Source: Dioscorea cayenensis subsp. rotundata
Taxonomy: Eukaryota > Streptophyta > Magnoliopsida > Dioscoreales > Dioscoreaceae
NCBI RefSeq assembly: GCF_009730915.1
Contig: NC_052475.1
Coordinates: forward strand, 24,427,016 to 24,491,015
Direction: 5' to 3'
DNA length: 64,000 bases
A program made the translations under genes and the position numbers. The notes beneath the pieces are model-generated. The model made no database searches. It was not told where the DNA came from and saw only the letters and a program-made list of their open reading frames with translations. This document shows positions 24,760 through 37,597 of this stretch, piece after piece. The stretch's first letter is position 1, and each line of letters starts with the position of its first letter.

Positions 24760-26261
24760 GGCTTCCTAGCCTCCTTCTCCTCCCTATCACTCTCTGGTTT
24801 TGTTTTGCTTTCCTTCTTAATTAGCTCCTATACTTATAATATAGCTTGGTGTGCAGTCAACATGAGAATGCTTGTTTATCTTGCAAATTAAGCATGTGAA
24901 ATAAGTAACAACTGATCAGCTCTGATTTATATATTGATCAGATCTCTTCATGAGATTGCACTGTTTAATTACCTTTGTTTCAAATTGGAAGGTTTCTTGG
25001 CTTATCATCTATTCTAACAAGTTGTCTAACCATTGCTTGTTATTTTAGTACTACAATTGCGTGAAACATGAGTAGAAGCATGCATCACATGCTAATGGAT
25101 AAGATATTAAAAGGAAAGCAGAGTATGAGTATAATAAGGAATTAATTTATTGTCCATGGTCTTCTAATAGTAAGAGGAGATTCAAGTGAACGAGCATATG
25201 TACAAAGAATTTGGCATTAGAAAGAAAGAAGAAAGAGAAATCCAAAATTGAGATGTGACTTAATTTAGATATATGAAGAGTACTGCTGACCCATTCTCTA
25301 CATATAATTAGTACCAATTAAACCAACTCATTCCCTAGCTAGCAAGCTTTATGTACTTCTTTTATTCTTCCCATTAATTTATTAACACGTATAACAATAA
25401 TGGACTCAAAATTCTTCCGTTTTAGTTTAGTGGATTCCACTCTTCATATTGAAAAGAAGACAAAATATACATAATGCATGCATGGGACAATCTCAATCAT
25501 TTGAAGATCCACACCAACCCATCCATGGTGTGGCCCATGAGCCCTTTGCAAAAGAAATTAATTATATTTCTTAATTAAAACTTTCTTAATATCTTTCATT
25601 CATGGCTAAATCCGTGGAATCTCATAACTAACAAGTCTTTCTTGGTGTGGTCGTTACGATGTCTCGTTTCAACGTCTTCTTGACTCAATTAGATGTGGAT
25701 TTTGGATTTGTTGCAAATGTTGCAAATCAAACAGGTAGTTGGAATTGTATATATACATATGATAAGTGGTTCATATTGAGTGACAAGAAATTTCTAGCCA
25801 TTAATGTAGTGGATGGTTTGATAATATTGTTAACACGCATTATACGCGTTAATTGAATTATTTGTTTAGCTTAGCTTGATTAATTCTTGCATGAATTGCC
25901 GACAAATTTCTCCTTCTTAAGACTATGTATGAATTAATCATCCTTCATTTCTCAGAATCACTTCAAACATCACTCTAAAGATATATATATATATAGCAAA
26001 TGAAGGAGATTGACATATTACACCATCAAACATATATAAATGAACAGAAAATGAATAGATTAAGCTTATGGTAGCTAGTATCACATTAGAGGGAGAGAGA
26101 GAGAGATAAAGAGAATGAAAGAAAGGCCCACACATGTGCATGCATGGAGAGTTATATAACCATTTGCACGTGTGACATGCACGGGATTAGGACTAGATAA
26201 ATAGGGGATGAAGATGTGGTTCAGTGATATAATAAAAGAGGGCTAGCAGCCAAGACTTGAG
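24760..26261. other. Intergenic, no gene seen
   Basis: Nuclease B promoter side, then AT-rich sequence up to the bHLH 3' end. It holds a (GA)n tract near 26092-26107 and a CACGTG at 26168-26173. No coding exon recognised. Confidence 0.55.
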
Positions 26262-27616
26262 TCAAAAAGGCATTGTTGAGTTGAAGCCAGTGCATCCCCC
26301 ATAGCCTTCTCTAGCTAATCTCTCCATAACTTGTTCTTCATGCACATTACCAACCTGAAAACAAGGAGATTAAAAACAAGAGACAAAGATCCATGTTACT
26401 AGTTTAAGGTTGAAAACTGACAAGACTATCAGGGTTCATGCATATTTAGGACAAAAGAAGCCACTTTTACTTTCAGTTGGAGCATGCAGCAAATATGAAA
26501 CTCACTGATCTTGGAAGCACTTGTTCTGTTGCCATGGCTTCCGCATCTGAGTTGAAATCATAGTAAGAGCTCGCGGCCGAAAGCTTCATGGAAAGGAACT
26601 ATAGACGTATATATATGCATGGAGATTGATCAGATAATTAATTAATTATATACTAAACGCAGTAAATATATATATATACATTAAGAGATTTATATATATC
26701 ATCAACTATTCTCACCTCAACCTGATTCTGCAGTGACTGAACATAGTTTATGATCTCATCAAGCATCATAGCCATGCCCATTGCCTGAATATATATTCAT
26801 ACATATAATAATATATAACAGTTAGAAAACAGAGAAGCATATATCATCTTCTTAATTTGGTGATTAATTACTAATTGGTATAATAACCTTGTAACAGCCA
26901 GGAACTAGGCCTTGTAAACATTTCATCCTTTCATTAATCTTCTCTCTTCTTACCTGAAACATTAACAAAACAGATATTATATTATACATTGCATGAAGTT
27001 AAAAATTAGATCACTATACTTATTGAGTTTGAGGAATTTAATACAAACCCTTTCAGCTAGACTATGGCTATCAGTGGCTTGGCCTCTCCTTGCCCTCACA
27101 TGAACTACTTCCTTTGGCTTCTCTTCATCCTTTGAGTTGCATGATTTCCCCCTTTTAACTCCGCAAGAGCTCTGAAACCCAAAATTCATAATGTCTAAAC
27201 AGTAAACACCAATTCATGTATGAGATAAATCAAGAAAATACTATTTAATTATATATAATCAGTAATTAACATACACTCTTTCCTCCTTTAAGCTTCTGTT
27301 CAGCTGTCAACCTTGAGTCTGAAAGAAGTGAAGAAGAGTTACTAGAACTAGTCTCTACCATTAGCTTTGCCTTCCTCTTCTTGCTCCCCTGATGATGATC
27401 ACTATGAATGGTATGAGACTCCACTGGCAATACAGTTTTCGAGCTCTCGGCAGGGAACAATACTGAAAGATTATCAGAGAATGGTGACAAGAAATCACTG
27501 GGGAAGCCAGTGTCATTCATCTCTGTGAAGTGGCTCATCAGTTCCATGCTTGAGTCTATTTCAGTGAAGGTAAGGGATGTCTTGAGGCCATTAAGGCTCC
27601 CTTCAAACTCTGCCAT
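26262..27616 (-). CDS. bHLH transcription factor, BEE/HBI1-like (261 aa)
   Basis: Six exons join in phase: 27275-27616, 27049-27171, 26888-26953, 26716-26784, 26506-26598, 26262-26354 (786 nt). The basic region and helices read VHVRARRGQATDSHSLAER, VRREKINERMKCLQGLVPG and MLDEIINYVQSLQNQVEFL, the pattern of the BEE1/BEE3/HBI1 branch that promotes growth under brassinosteroid and light signals. His150, Glu154 and Arg158 give the H-E-R code for G-box (CACGTG) binding. A basic KKRK nuclear-localisation stretch lies in exon 1. The loop reads CYKAMGMAMM, where most relatives have a Lys-containing GKALM; this is unusual. A G-box lies about 180 bp upstream, which might allow self- or PIF-type regulation (inference). 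Confidence 0.93.
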
Positions 27617-28675
27617 GAATGTTGGATGGAAGGTGTGCCAAAAGAAGTGATGATAGACAGAAGGATGGAAGGAGGAAAGAGAGGAGGGAGAAATTTATAA
27701 GGAGAGGCACTTTGAATCTATGTATAGAGAGAGCCCATGGATTAGCACCAGGAATGCATTACAGTGAGCTATGTTGCTCTTAACAGGAAGTGTGCACGTG
27801 GCACTCCTTGATTGTCTGGTTTGGTTCACTTACTGGGTCCCACTCATGCACACATCTCTGGTATTAAAATGCCTTTCTGTTGGTTCTCACATCTTTCTTG
27901 CATAGTTGTAAGTTGTAACACATGGCTATAAGACTTATGGACACAATGAAAGGCTCTATTGAATGGAGATGGCAACTCAGTCTGGTGAGAATTTAATCTC
28001 CATGAATTGAATGTCCAAATGGTTTTACCTTTTGACATTCTCTTGATGGTTTTGAGATTGTTCTTTTGGAGCCATGCTTTCCTTTGTTCTCCCCCTTCTG
28101 AATGCTAACTTGAATGCAATTTGGTAACTATTCCAATCTAGCTCCATGTTCATATCTGTAGATTAATTTGGCATCAAACCAATTGAGGGAAAAGGTAAAG
28201 AAAAGCAAAAAAATGAAGATTTTTACTATGGGTATAGTCCACTTGCACAGCAATATTCATTTGTGATTGGATAAAGCCTTGCCAGCTCTGAAATTATATT
28301 AAAAAAACATGGTTACAGAAGATATCACAGGCAAAAGGCTTGACTTTATAGATGTCTACATATAGAGCAAGACACTGTATGACAATCACTTTCAGTCATG
28401 AACCACAACTGGCAATTGGATTTGGTATCCCTTCTGAACAAAGGATGATGCAAAGCATTGAAAGGTACCAATACCAAATAAAATTAGAGCTACACATAAA
28501 TGCATTTATGGTTGTGCCTTGTAAGTCTTGTTGGCCAGAAATCACCGGGAAAAAAAATCACATTCATGCTCAATTGATTTGAACTGAATCACCAGGGCTG
28601 GTTTAGTGACTATTACTGCACCGGTGATGGCTGAATTAACAGGAAAGAATTGTGGTACCAATGCTTGAATAGAGC
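27617..28675. other. Intergenic, bHLH promoter and hydrolase 3' side
   Basis: Contains the bHLH promoter motifs listed separately. No other gene seen. Confidence 0.55.
27694..27800 (-). promoter_or_regulatory. TATA box and G-box of the bHLH gene
   Basis: TATAAA on the minus strand at 27694-27699 (about 78 bp upstream of the start codon) and a palindromic CACGTG at 27795-27800. The gene's own product class binds this sequence. Confidence 0.5.
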
Positions 28676-31578
28676 TTAAAGCAAATTCTTGAGCCAAGAT
28701 TTGATTATTTCAGCACCTTTTTGCCAATTTAAATCCAGCATCACATCATGGGCAACCCCTTCCAGACAGACTGGCTGCACATCATAGAATTTGGCTGTTT
28801 CTTGAAGCCCTTCTAAATCCTGCAACATGATGGGCACGGACTAGCATTAGAAGCCTTAGCCTTCTCCCCCCATTTACAGATGATACAACTAAAAAACATA
28901 ATCTTCCTTAAAATTGAACGAAACCACTTTGACAGATTTCAGTTTATATAAGACTCTAATATGCTCATCTTAAACCAGGATGTGACCTTGAAGTAACTAG
29001 AATATTGTTTACTGTAGCATAGAGAAAATTTATGGATTTAGAACAAGATGCTCACTGTAGAATCAAGAAAACAAAATGTTGACATAACAAGTAAATCAAA
29101 GTCAAACTACGTTACAACCGCATGCTAAAATGTGTGGGACTATGTTTCTGCTAAGCTCTTGATTGTTGATCCATGACAAAGAGAAAGCTGTATCAACCTG
29201 TTTTCAGTTGGAACTTCGTTGATTATAATCAATGCCCATATTTAATAAGTTTCAGAGTAGGTTCCAAATAGTAGTTTGTGGAGCTACACAGACACAACAC
29301 TACTCCAACATTTTCACAAAAAGAGTAAATCCCAGGCTACTTTCCAACTTCTATAAGATTAAACAAGCACAACTGATTGCATAATCTTGGCCAATCATTG
29401 ATATCACCATTTGCTACAAACCTTTCAAACATTAAGATAATTTACATTATATAGAGTGAAACATAAAGTTAAAGGAACATATAGACCTATACATATATAG
29501 ACACATTTTGTGTTGGTGCAGCAGGGCAAAGAGGGGGAGAGAAAGATAGAGAATGTGTTCATTTACTTTTAAAATTGAAACAAGAATAACTTCAATAGAA
29601 CAGCTATGTTACTCACCACTATGAAGTCATCACTTGCACCTATTATAAGGAGTTTTACAGAATTCTTTGGTATTGAGGGCACGGGCAAAGATGCATTAAG
29701 CTTTCTCAGATCAAACAATGGCAGTTTTGAGCTTTCTCGCATCAGCGTTTGATATCTGCAATAAAATGAAACAGCAAATCTCACAATCTACAGAGTTGAG
29801 GGATGTTGAATTACAAGAAGAATGGAAGTGATAGTTAAATTGCATTTCATTTTCAAAATATAAATTGATACTTGAATGTTGTGATTGATTTGATAAACTA
29901 CAATACTATCAGAATGTAGTAGAAAGCTTCAAGTAGAAACAATATCTCTTTCAATATAGGAACATTGAACACAACATTAAAATAAATGCAATTCCTTCAA
30001 TGTTAGTTGGCCAAAAAGTCTGATTGCATGACTAATTAAGACCATCTAACAAACCAAAATAGGAAAATTATGTATTCAGTGTGAAGCATGTAAATACCTA
30101 AGAACCAAGTGATCATCCACTGTGGACGAGAAAAATGTTTCTTTGCAAAGTGGCAAAGAATTCATAAAAGCTTTTGCTGCTAAACTGAGTGTCACCTGAA
30201 AGGCAAACCTTTATGATTTCTCTATAATGATTCAGTAAAGAATAATAAGATCAGCTGAATTTTGTAAGTTTTAACAGCAAACAGAACATAAAGGTATGGC
30301 ATTGATTAACATGAGCAGATACCTTGACAGCAGCAATAGGCTTGGTGAAGAGATACCGCCAAACTAGACCACTGAAAGAAAAAAAAATACATTATAAAAA
30401 AATTATACAAACCAGAGCAGAAGAAACTTAAAACCCATTATAAAGTCACCAAAGACAACGGTAACCATAGAACCAGACAATGTTGGTCAAACATATACTG
30501 GTGAAACCAAACACCAAGCAACCTTCAAATTGGGGATTGCATATTGGTGAATGAGACCTGGCAACCTAAAGTTATTGAAATGTCTTTTAAATGTGATAGA
30601 TTTAAGTTATCAGTGCACAAACAAAGGTGGTGCCAATTAATTATTTTAAACAACTTTTTGGGTATGTACATGTATAAATGCAGGTGAGAATGTACAAGCA
30701 ATCACCTGTTCCCTGAAGGAGGCACAGAACAAACAAGGACAGCACCTGCAAGCAATGGCAACAAATCTTCTCGTTCTACAATAACAAAAAGAAAAAAACA
30801 ACAACAACAACAACAAAGACTTATAAACACAACAACCACGAAAACAAGAACCAGGCAAAGAAAGTTAAAGCAATGGCAAGCAAAATGCATTGAGTTGCCC
30901 ACCATTTTCCATTCTAGACAAGTATGACTGAACAATGAGCCCCCCAAACGAATGTCCAATCAAGACTGGCGGCAAGTTCACTTCTTTCCGGATAAAATCA
31001 GCTACATTGCTCACATGCATCTACTGCACAGAGTCTTAGCGTCACTATACACTCAGAAAAAAAAAAAAGGAAGCCAACTGAAGTACATCTAGTACCTGAA
31101 GAGTGCCTGCAGATGAACTCCCTTCTGGAACATCACTTTCACCCTAAAACAAAGAAGACGTAGATTGATTTAAAAAAAAAGACTAATAAAAATTAAATCT
31201 TTATCATATGTTCAGTATTTTCTTCTCTTTTCTTAATGACAACCTCACCTGAGCCAAGAGGCTGAGAGCGAAGCAATGGTGACCAGAGCTGGAGAAGAAG
31301 GGAAGCCAATGCTCAGCCCAGCACCAAGCGGCGTGGAAGCTCCCATGGACGAATACCAACGGCAACGTCGAGCCGGAGACACCACTCCCGGGCAGTGGGC
31401 TCTGGACGATGGCCTCCATCCGCAACCCGGACGGCAACCGGTGAAAAATACGAGACTGCCCTTCCTTCAGCTCGTATGCCGCTGTGACGGCGAGGCCCAT
31501 TCTCGTCCTTTTAGAGGACAACAGTGGCAAATGGGATTGGATTGGAAACGGAACAGCGAGGAGGAGAAGGGCCGCCAT
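28676..31578 (-). CDS. Alpha/beta hydrolase, probably plastid-targeted (331 aa)
   Basis: Eight exons join in phase: 31249-31578, 31096-31143, 30903-31020, 30706-30775, 30323-30371, 30098-30195, 29617-29755, 28676-28819 (996 nt). The fold is marked by LVFVHGSFHAAWCW (oxyanion loop HG), the nucleophile elbow GHSFGG, IIGASDDFIV carrying the probable acid, and VAHDVML carrying the catalytic His. The N-terminal region (MAALLLLAVPFPIQSHLPLL then basic Ser/Arg) looks like a chloroplast transit peptide. The HGSFHAAWCW segment resembles methylesterase/hydroxynitrile-lyase-type hydrolases, but the substrate cannot be told. Exon 3 uses the acceptor at TAG just after a TGCAG; the other choice would add an in-frame stop. 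Two G-boxes lie close upstream. Confidence 0.9.
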
Positions 31579-31656
31579 TGATGGAGCTTGGCCTCCAGAC
31601 TCCAGAGTACACTAACCACTGGGCAAAGGTGATAGTGGCGTGGTTTTATCATGGAT

Positions 31657-31680
31657 CACGTGAGGGATCTAGAGCACGTG
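31657..31680. promoter_or_regulatory. Paired G-boxes upstream of the hydrolase
   Basis: CACGTG at 31657-31662 and again at 31675-31680, 18 bp apart, 79-102 bp upstream of the start codon at 31578. Closely spaced G-boxes or ABREs are typical of light- or ABA-responsive promoters (family knowledge; the response is inferred). Confidence 0.5.
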
Positions 31681-32063
31681 ACTCAGCCCATGAAAACAAT
31701 TAAGCCCATAACCATTGGGCTCAACCCAATATGTGAACAATTTTGATGATAATATTATTATGCTCGTTGGAAGAGTGTGACATAATTAACTGATTATTAA
31801 TTTTCTAAAGCATGGAAAATTTAGGTGTATTAAATATTTCAGTTATTCTTTTTAGTTTTTATTTAGAATCATCTTTTCTACTTTTGAGACTAGAATCAAA
31901 TCAATTTAGTTCTTTGTTCAAGGTGATACCTTATTTTATTGTTTTAAGATATATTTTATTCTTTCATTACCTCCGAATTCTAATTAAACTTATCTTTGAT
32001 TGAAGACCTAAGTCAAGCATAAATTATTGCCACAATAACTCATTATTATTATTATTATTGTTA

Positions 32064-32240
32064 TATCTAACAAATAATCCATTAATAAATAAGAAAATAT
32101 TCGTGCCCACTTGAATTTATGGTGCAAAGTTTATAAGATAATGATAATAATTATTATATCTAACAAACAATTCATTAATAAATAAGGAAACATCCGCGCC
32201 CACTTGAATTTATGGTGCAAAGGTTATGAGATAATATATA
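32064..32240 (+). repeat. Tandem duplication, about 94-bp unit
   Basis: Two copies starting ATCTAACAAA (32064 and 32158), each with CGCCCACTTGAATTTATGG or its near match. They differ at several bases, so the duplication is not recent. Confidence 0.7.
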
Positions 32241-35200
32241 GAAATAGATTATGTTCTTTAATTTTGCTAAACATTCTTTTTGTTCTCTTTATCTCTATTC
32301 CTTTGATCTTTTAAAAGTATTTAAATATGTTTCTCATGTAGTGTGGTGCTTAACTCTTAAATGTATACATTTTTAATTTTTTTTTTAAATGGACAAGCGG
32401 GTTAGGATACGTTTGATAAGTAGTTAATACTTTAATCCATATGTGCTCTCCTCCTATATGATTTGAGTTCGAATTTATTTTTTTAGTAAGAACACAAATA
32501 TTCTGTATATATAAAAATTTTAATACTAATAGACCAAAAAATCACTGGGATTTTTAAAATTTTTTAAACTATACATATAGGGAAAAAAAAAACAAAAAGG
32601 AATAGTTTGATTATTTAACATGTGTTTTGCATTGAGATGAAACCCTAACTAGGGTTCTGTGTCCAAGAACATGAATATGTCTAGTGTCAAGGAAGGAAAA
32701 ACCCACAAGTTTTGCTTTGCTTATAATTATTCAATATCGTCATATCCTTCATGACATGGCCATTAAGATCATCTTCATCCTTAAAGTCATTATCTTAGTT
32801 GTTCTTGTCGTCCCTTAGGCTCAATCTAACCCTAGTCTTAGGCTTAGACTTGAACACTTAGGAGAGAATAAGATCCTAAAGAAATATATATATATATATA
32901 TATTATTAGAAAGCATTAATAATCACTGCGATGAGTTTGTAAGTTTATGTACTAATTTCTAAACGTGCTTAAAACATGTACTTATCAATGGTTTGCACAT
33001 TGTCATTTGGTGTATAGTCTTGTTAAATATCATCAATATGCTTAGCTGATTGCCATTTTAATTTCTATAGAAAAACCATGGTTGGAATCTAATGGTTGTT
33101 GCTTTAGATGCTAAAGTTTTTTTTCAAGAAAGAAGCTTGACCAACCTAACATGCTTAAAATTTATACATACATATATATATATATATATATATCTGTGTG
33201 TGTGTGTGTAATTCTTGTTATTTTATAAGAAAAGTTGACGAGATGTGGATGATATTAAATGTTCTGAATGAACTTATTAATTTACTATTAGAGAGTCTAA
33301 GCCAAACCTTGCTTTATATTTCTTTGACCAAATAAATCATTATGCTTTTATCACTAATACTTGGTAGCTTTATGTGTGTGTTTTCTAATGATGAAAGTTT
33401 TTTATTTTTTATTTATGGCTCTCACAGTAATAATCGAGTAGTTATGACAACTGATTTTTATATAGAAAGTTGAAAGTTTGACTTTATTTCAAAACATGGT
33501 TGAGGTGTTATTTATAGTGCCTTTTATTTATTTTTTTAAATATAATTTTTTTTTTGTCACCACAAAAATAATTGAGTAATTAAGATAATTGACTCTGATG
33601 TAGAAGGCTGATAGTTCAATTTTTTTAGAATATGATTGATGTCTAATAATAAAAAATATATATTTAGACAGCATTTTTTACATGGTTAAAATATATATAA
33701 AAAAAATTTCTTTATTTTTTCAAAGAAGAGAGGAAAAAAAAAAAGTTATAAAACTATTGATAAATAGTAAACAAAACTCTCTAATTTTTCAAATAAAGTT
33801 GAGAGAATCTATCTGTTCATATGAACAGATTAAAGTGGCATTATTGGCTATTGTTCTTGTTCTTGATCTAGTGCTCAATGTTTGAGTAGTTTTTGTCACT
33901 CTTTTTATGGTTGTACTTTGATACTAATGTGTTTAGGTGCAATGTTTAAATGGTCCCCACTTCCAAGTAGATCTATATGACTTAGACTTAGACCAATAGA
34001 TGGAGATACTGTGATTTGTTTGAGATCTGATGCTGATGATGATTGATCAACAGTCCCAAAACCAATCATTTCTAGTGACTTAATAGAAAAAAATTTATAT
34101 ATTTATATCTTTTACTAAATAAATATTTTAGTACAAATTCAATCAGAACAAATACAAATACAAGTACTGTATGTTTATGTATACATTTTTGTCATGATTT
34201 TTGAAAATTATTCAGTAACAAGACTAAGGCTTATGCATTAATTGATATTCTTATTCTCAGGATGTTTACATTAGAATCATAATCATATTAAAATCAATCA
34301 AAGATCAAGAAATTTGAGAAGGATGGGCCTACAAAGACTATCACACTATCATTTAAGAAATAGAAAATTATGAGAAAATAGACTACCACTTTCATTTTGT
34401 TGGATGCTTGGTTTTTTTTTTTTATTACAAGAAATATACAATTAGGACTTTGCTCAGAATTAGGCACAGTTTTTTTCAGGGTTAAGTGTTTAATGTTTAT
34501 TTGTAGGGTATATAATGCAAATCATTTTTTTTGTTTATTTTTTATAAACAAATCACTAAATCAAGCATGTGCATTTACTAGAAGGAGAAATTTTGCTGTG
34601 TAGAATGGAAAAAAAAAAGTAAAATAAAAGTCAGATGACATGAAATATACCTAAACAATCACATCGATTAACATAAAAAATGAAAATAACTTAATTTGTT
34701 GATCTTGTCATTTTCATGACTAAGGTATTCCATAACGGTGTAAGTTTTAACTTCGTTAATCTTGTCATCTTCATATCTAAGGTATTCCAATGCTGTTAAT
34801 TAATGTTTTTATAATATTTAATGTTATCGATTTCTTTAGCAAACTTGATTTTCTTATTAGTGCTATATTTGATTGAATCTACTTATGTTAGGTGTCCATT
34901 AATGAACATGACAATAATTATACTTTAACCTACCCATATTTAAAAGAATATATTCATGCACCTTATAATATATATATAATATTATAGTTTTTTTTGTGGA
35001 TAAATAAAATTAGAATTTTGAAGAATTAATATACATGATGAACAGCAAGCTTAGGAACAAAAAAGGACAAAATGCTTCTATTGTTGTTGCATCACATGAG
35101 ACATGACACGCTTTGAATTGTTAGGCCATAGAATGAAAGGCAGCAAGGATGTTTTAGGAAACCCAGCAGCTGGAATGCCACCAGATTGGCCAACCTCTCT

Positions 35201-35558
35201 CTTCCTCTTCCTCTGAGTCATAAAAAGAATCCATTAATTAAAACTAAGAAAAAAAAAATTAAATTAGCTTTTAGAAAACATGGAGCCAATTATGCTATTG
35301 TGAATCTCTTGGTCAGTCAAACACGTTTCATGCAAAAGCTAAAGTTAGTGTCTAGAAACCACAAACAAAGCTTGAAAATTCATGTATACATGAATGAATG
35401 AATGAATGAATGAATGATCCAATCCCCATGAAACTAGGCTTTTTGTTTCCCTCCATATCTTGCCTTCCAACCTATCTGGAGTAGGATAAACCCCTATTGT
35501 AAAAATAAATATTAAAAAAAAAAACTACTTGATAGTTTCACCTCTCCATTCTTGACCA

Positions 35559-35660
35559 TATATATATAGAACAAAAGGCTATAGAAACAAATCACAAGAA
35601 GAAGAAGAAGAAGAAGAAGAAGAAGCTCTCATTAAGAGAAAAAAGAAGCTGAAAAGGAAC
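35559..35660 (+). promoter_or_regulatory. MYB core promoter and leader with (GAA)n
   Basis: TATATATATA at 35559-35568 lies about 92 bp upstream of the ATG. The leader carries about eleven consecutive GAA/AGA triplets at about 35597-35626. Confidence 0.5.
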
Positions 35661-36667
35661 ATGTCTGAGAAGAAGGGAGCTCTCAAGTATGAAGATGAGA
35701 GCATGGAGTTAAGGAGAGGACCATGGACTCTAGAAGAAGACTCCCTTCTCGTTCACTACATTGCTTCTCATGGTGAAGGTCGCTGGAATCTCCTTGCTCG
35801 TTCTTCTGGTATGTATTCTTTCTAATAGTATATATGTCTATTTATATGTTCATGTTCTTAATTATATACATATATATATATATATATATAGATAGATACT
35901 TGTTTTCTTGTCCTTTTAAATCTTAATTTCTAGTGTTTGTATATGTTTGATGTGTTCTTAAAGGGTTGAAGAGAACTGGAAAGAGTTGTAGATTAAGGTG
36001 GCTGAACTACTTGAAGCCTGATGTGAAGAGAGGGAACCTCACACTTGAAGAAAAGTTGTTGATTTTTGAACTCCATTCTAAGTGGGGAAACAGGTGTTAA
36101 TCTTGTTCTATGTAATTGCATCCATATATATAATATATATAGATCAATAGATTATTATTCAAGTTTAGTTATTTGAGTTTATATATATTTATATATAGGT
36201 GGTCAAGAATAGCACAACATCTGCCAGGAAGGACAGACAATGAGATAAAGAACTACTGGAGAACAAGAGTTCAGAAACAAGCAAAGCATATGAAGATAGA
36301 TGGAATCAGGTGTTACTGGAACAGCAGTAGCAGCAACACTAACAACAACATTATTATGAATCAAACTATGCATGAAAATCCTCAGGAATTTATCAACCCT
36401 GCAGCGATGCAGATTCAAGATGAACTGCAGAACATGGTGTTGAGTTCTTTTAGTAACAGTGGAGATCACCAGCAGCACTATCACAACTCCATTAATGAGC
36501 TTCAAACTTTGGACCTTGCTTTCATGGCTGATTCGTCTAATGGTGCTGTGGCTGATCAGGACATTGACGCTGGGAACCTGATTGAAATGGCTCACGGACA
36601 ATGGATGACCTGTGGATTGTTGGAGAATTACTGCATGAATGGAGTGGCTTTTGATCAATTGAGTTGA
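35661..36667 (+). CDS. R2R3-MYB transcription factor (248 aa)
   Basis: Three exons with the standard R2R3-MYB intron positions: 35661-35808, 35964-36093, 36199-36667 (747 nt). R2 runs from [17 protein letters not shown] to [16 protein letters not shown]3 runs from [17 protein letters not shown] through [15 protein letters not shown] to [11 protein letters not shown]. All the helix Trp positions are present, with the usual hydrophobic residue replacing the first R3 Trp. The region after R3 ([16 protein letters not shown]) resembles subgroups 19/20 (MYB21/24/57, MYB62/116, MYB108), which act in flower maturation, jasmonate and stress responses; I cannot choose the subgroup. The C-terminal half is Asn/Ser-rich and acidic, as in activation domains. 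No bHLH-interaction signature is visible in R3. Confidence 0.94.
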
Positions 36668-37392
36668 TACTTTAGACTTGTGTGAATTGCGATTGCTAGT
36701 CCTTTTCTTTTCTTTTCTTTTTCTTTTCTTTTTTATGATGGCTTGATTTTGTGTAAACAGAGAAAGAATTGGATGGCTATTTTGATCAAGCATCACTATC
36801 AAGTTCACTTGTGCTTCATTTATCAGCCAAGATTTATATATATATATATAAATTAAGACTTTAATATTATTTAAATTAATTGTTTATAAAAATCTCACCT
36901 CCTGGTGGACTCAGTTGTGTTCTTCGCTTTCAGTTGCTTGTTTTGTGTTTTCTGGTCATGTTGTTAAGTTTAGGTGGTGCTTCACTTCGGGTGAGTGATC
37001 TTTCAATCTGGTTGGTTTATTCTTTTGTTATTCGCTCGGTTAGTTTATTGTTTTCGTATTTTTATTTCAATAAATTCGTGATTTATTTATTTTATTTTTT
37101 TAAAAAAATTCTCTTCATCTGTTAGCTTCCATATGCTTGGTCTAACTCTACAGTTCTCGTCTTCTCTTATACAAAAATAAATAATTAAATAAATAAAAAT
37201 AAGAATTTATCGCAGTGAAAACAAAGTCCAATATATCATATGAAGAAGCCTTGACTAAATTATAATTTATAATTTATTATTTATTTTTAAGAAAATAAGA
37301 TTAAAACAAAATTATAAAGAAAGACCAGTGTGACAGACAGACACCCTTTGTCCTTGTCAAAGGGCAGCAGGACTATCCTCTTATGGAAGGGA
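36668..37392. other. MYB 3' side and a probable LINE tail
   Basis: After the MYB stop comes a CTTTT-type tract (about 36700-36733) and a (TA)n tract. A stretch at about 36890-37107 ends in AATAAATTCGTGATTTATTT plus A-rich sequence, resembling the LINE 3' end seen elsewhere; target duplications were not found. No gene. Confidence 0.45.
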
Positions 37393-37597
37393 CCCCAGAA
37401 AGATGGATGGCATCACTAGCATGACATAAACATTGGTTGTTCGAGTGTGAGTAATGGTGCTAATTTTAGGGTTAGGGTTAGGGTTAGGGTTAGGGTCCCC
37501 AGAAAGATGGATGGCATCACTACTAGCATGACATAAACATTGGTTGTTCGAGTGTGAGTAATGGTGCTAATTTTAGGGTTAGGGTTAGGGTTAGGGT
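37393..37597 (+). repeat. Tandem duplication carrying interstitial TTAGGG arrays
   Basis: A unit of about 104 bp starting CCCCAGAAAGATGG occurs twice (37393-37496 and 37497-37597). Each copy ends in a short perfect array: (TTAGGG)5 at 37466-37495 and (TTAGGG)4 at 37573-37596. The six-base unit is the vertebrate-type telomere repeat found in Asparagales, not the usual plant TTTAGGG. The copies differ by 3 bp of insertion and one array unit. Confidence 0.85.

Larger units (their letters stand above)
31579..35660. other. Gene-poor 4-kb intergenic region
   Basis: AT-rich sequence without a gene I can support. It contains a diverged tandem duplication (32064-32240), (TA)n and (TG)n tracts (32884-32903, about 33173-33211), a pair of diverged repeats near 33420-33640, a short imperfect repeat at about 34695-34790, and (ATGA)n at about 35390-35416. 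Short ORFs here are poly(A/T) artefacts. Confidence 0.6.

Noticed and set aside
25647-25856. Plus-strand 69-codon frame in intergenic DNA
   Set aside because: No family similarity, no splice context, AT-rich surroundings.
31276-31581. Plus-strand 101-codon frame opposite hydrolase exon 1
   Set aside because: Antisense shadow of a well-supported exon; no recognisable domain.
32380-32480. tRNA-like box (GAGTTCGAATT) that might mark a SINE
   Set aside because: Only a B-box-like string; no convincing A-box spacing, tail or target duplication.
36203-36808. Minus-strand 201-codon frame opposite the MYB third exon
   Set aside because: Antisense shadow of the MYB R3 exon; no domain.
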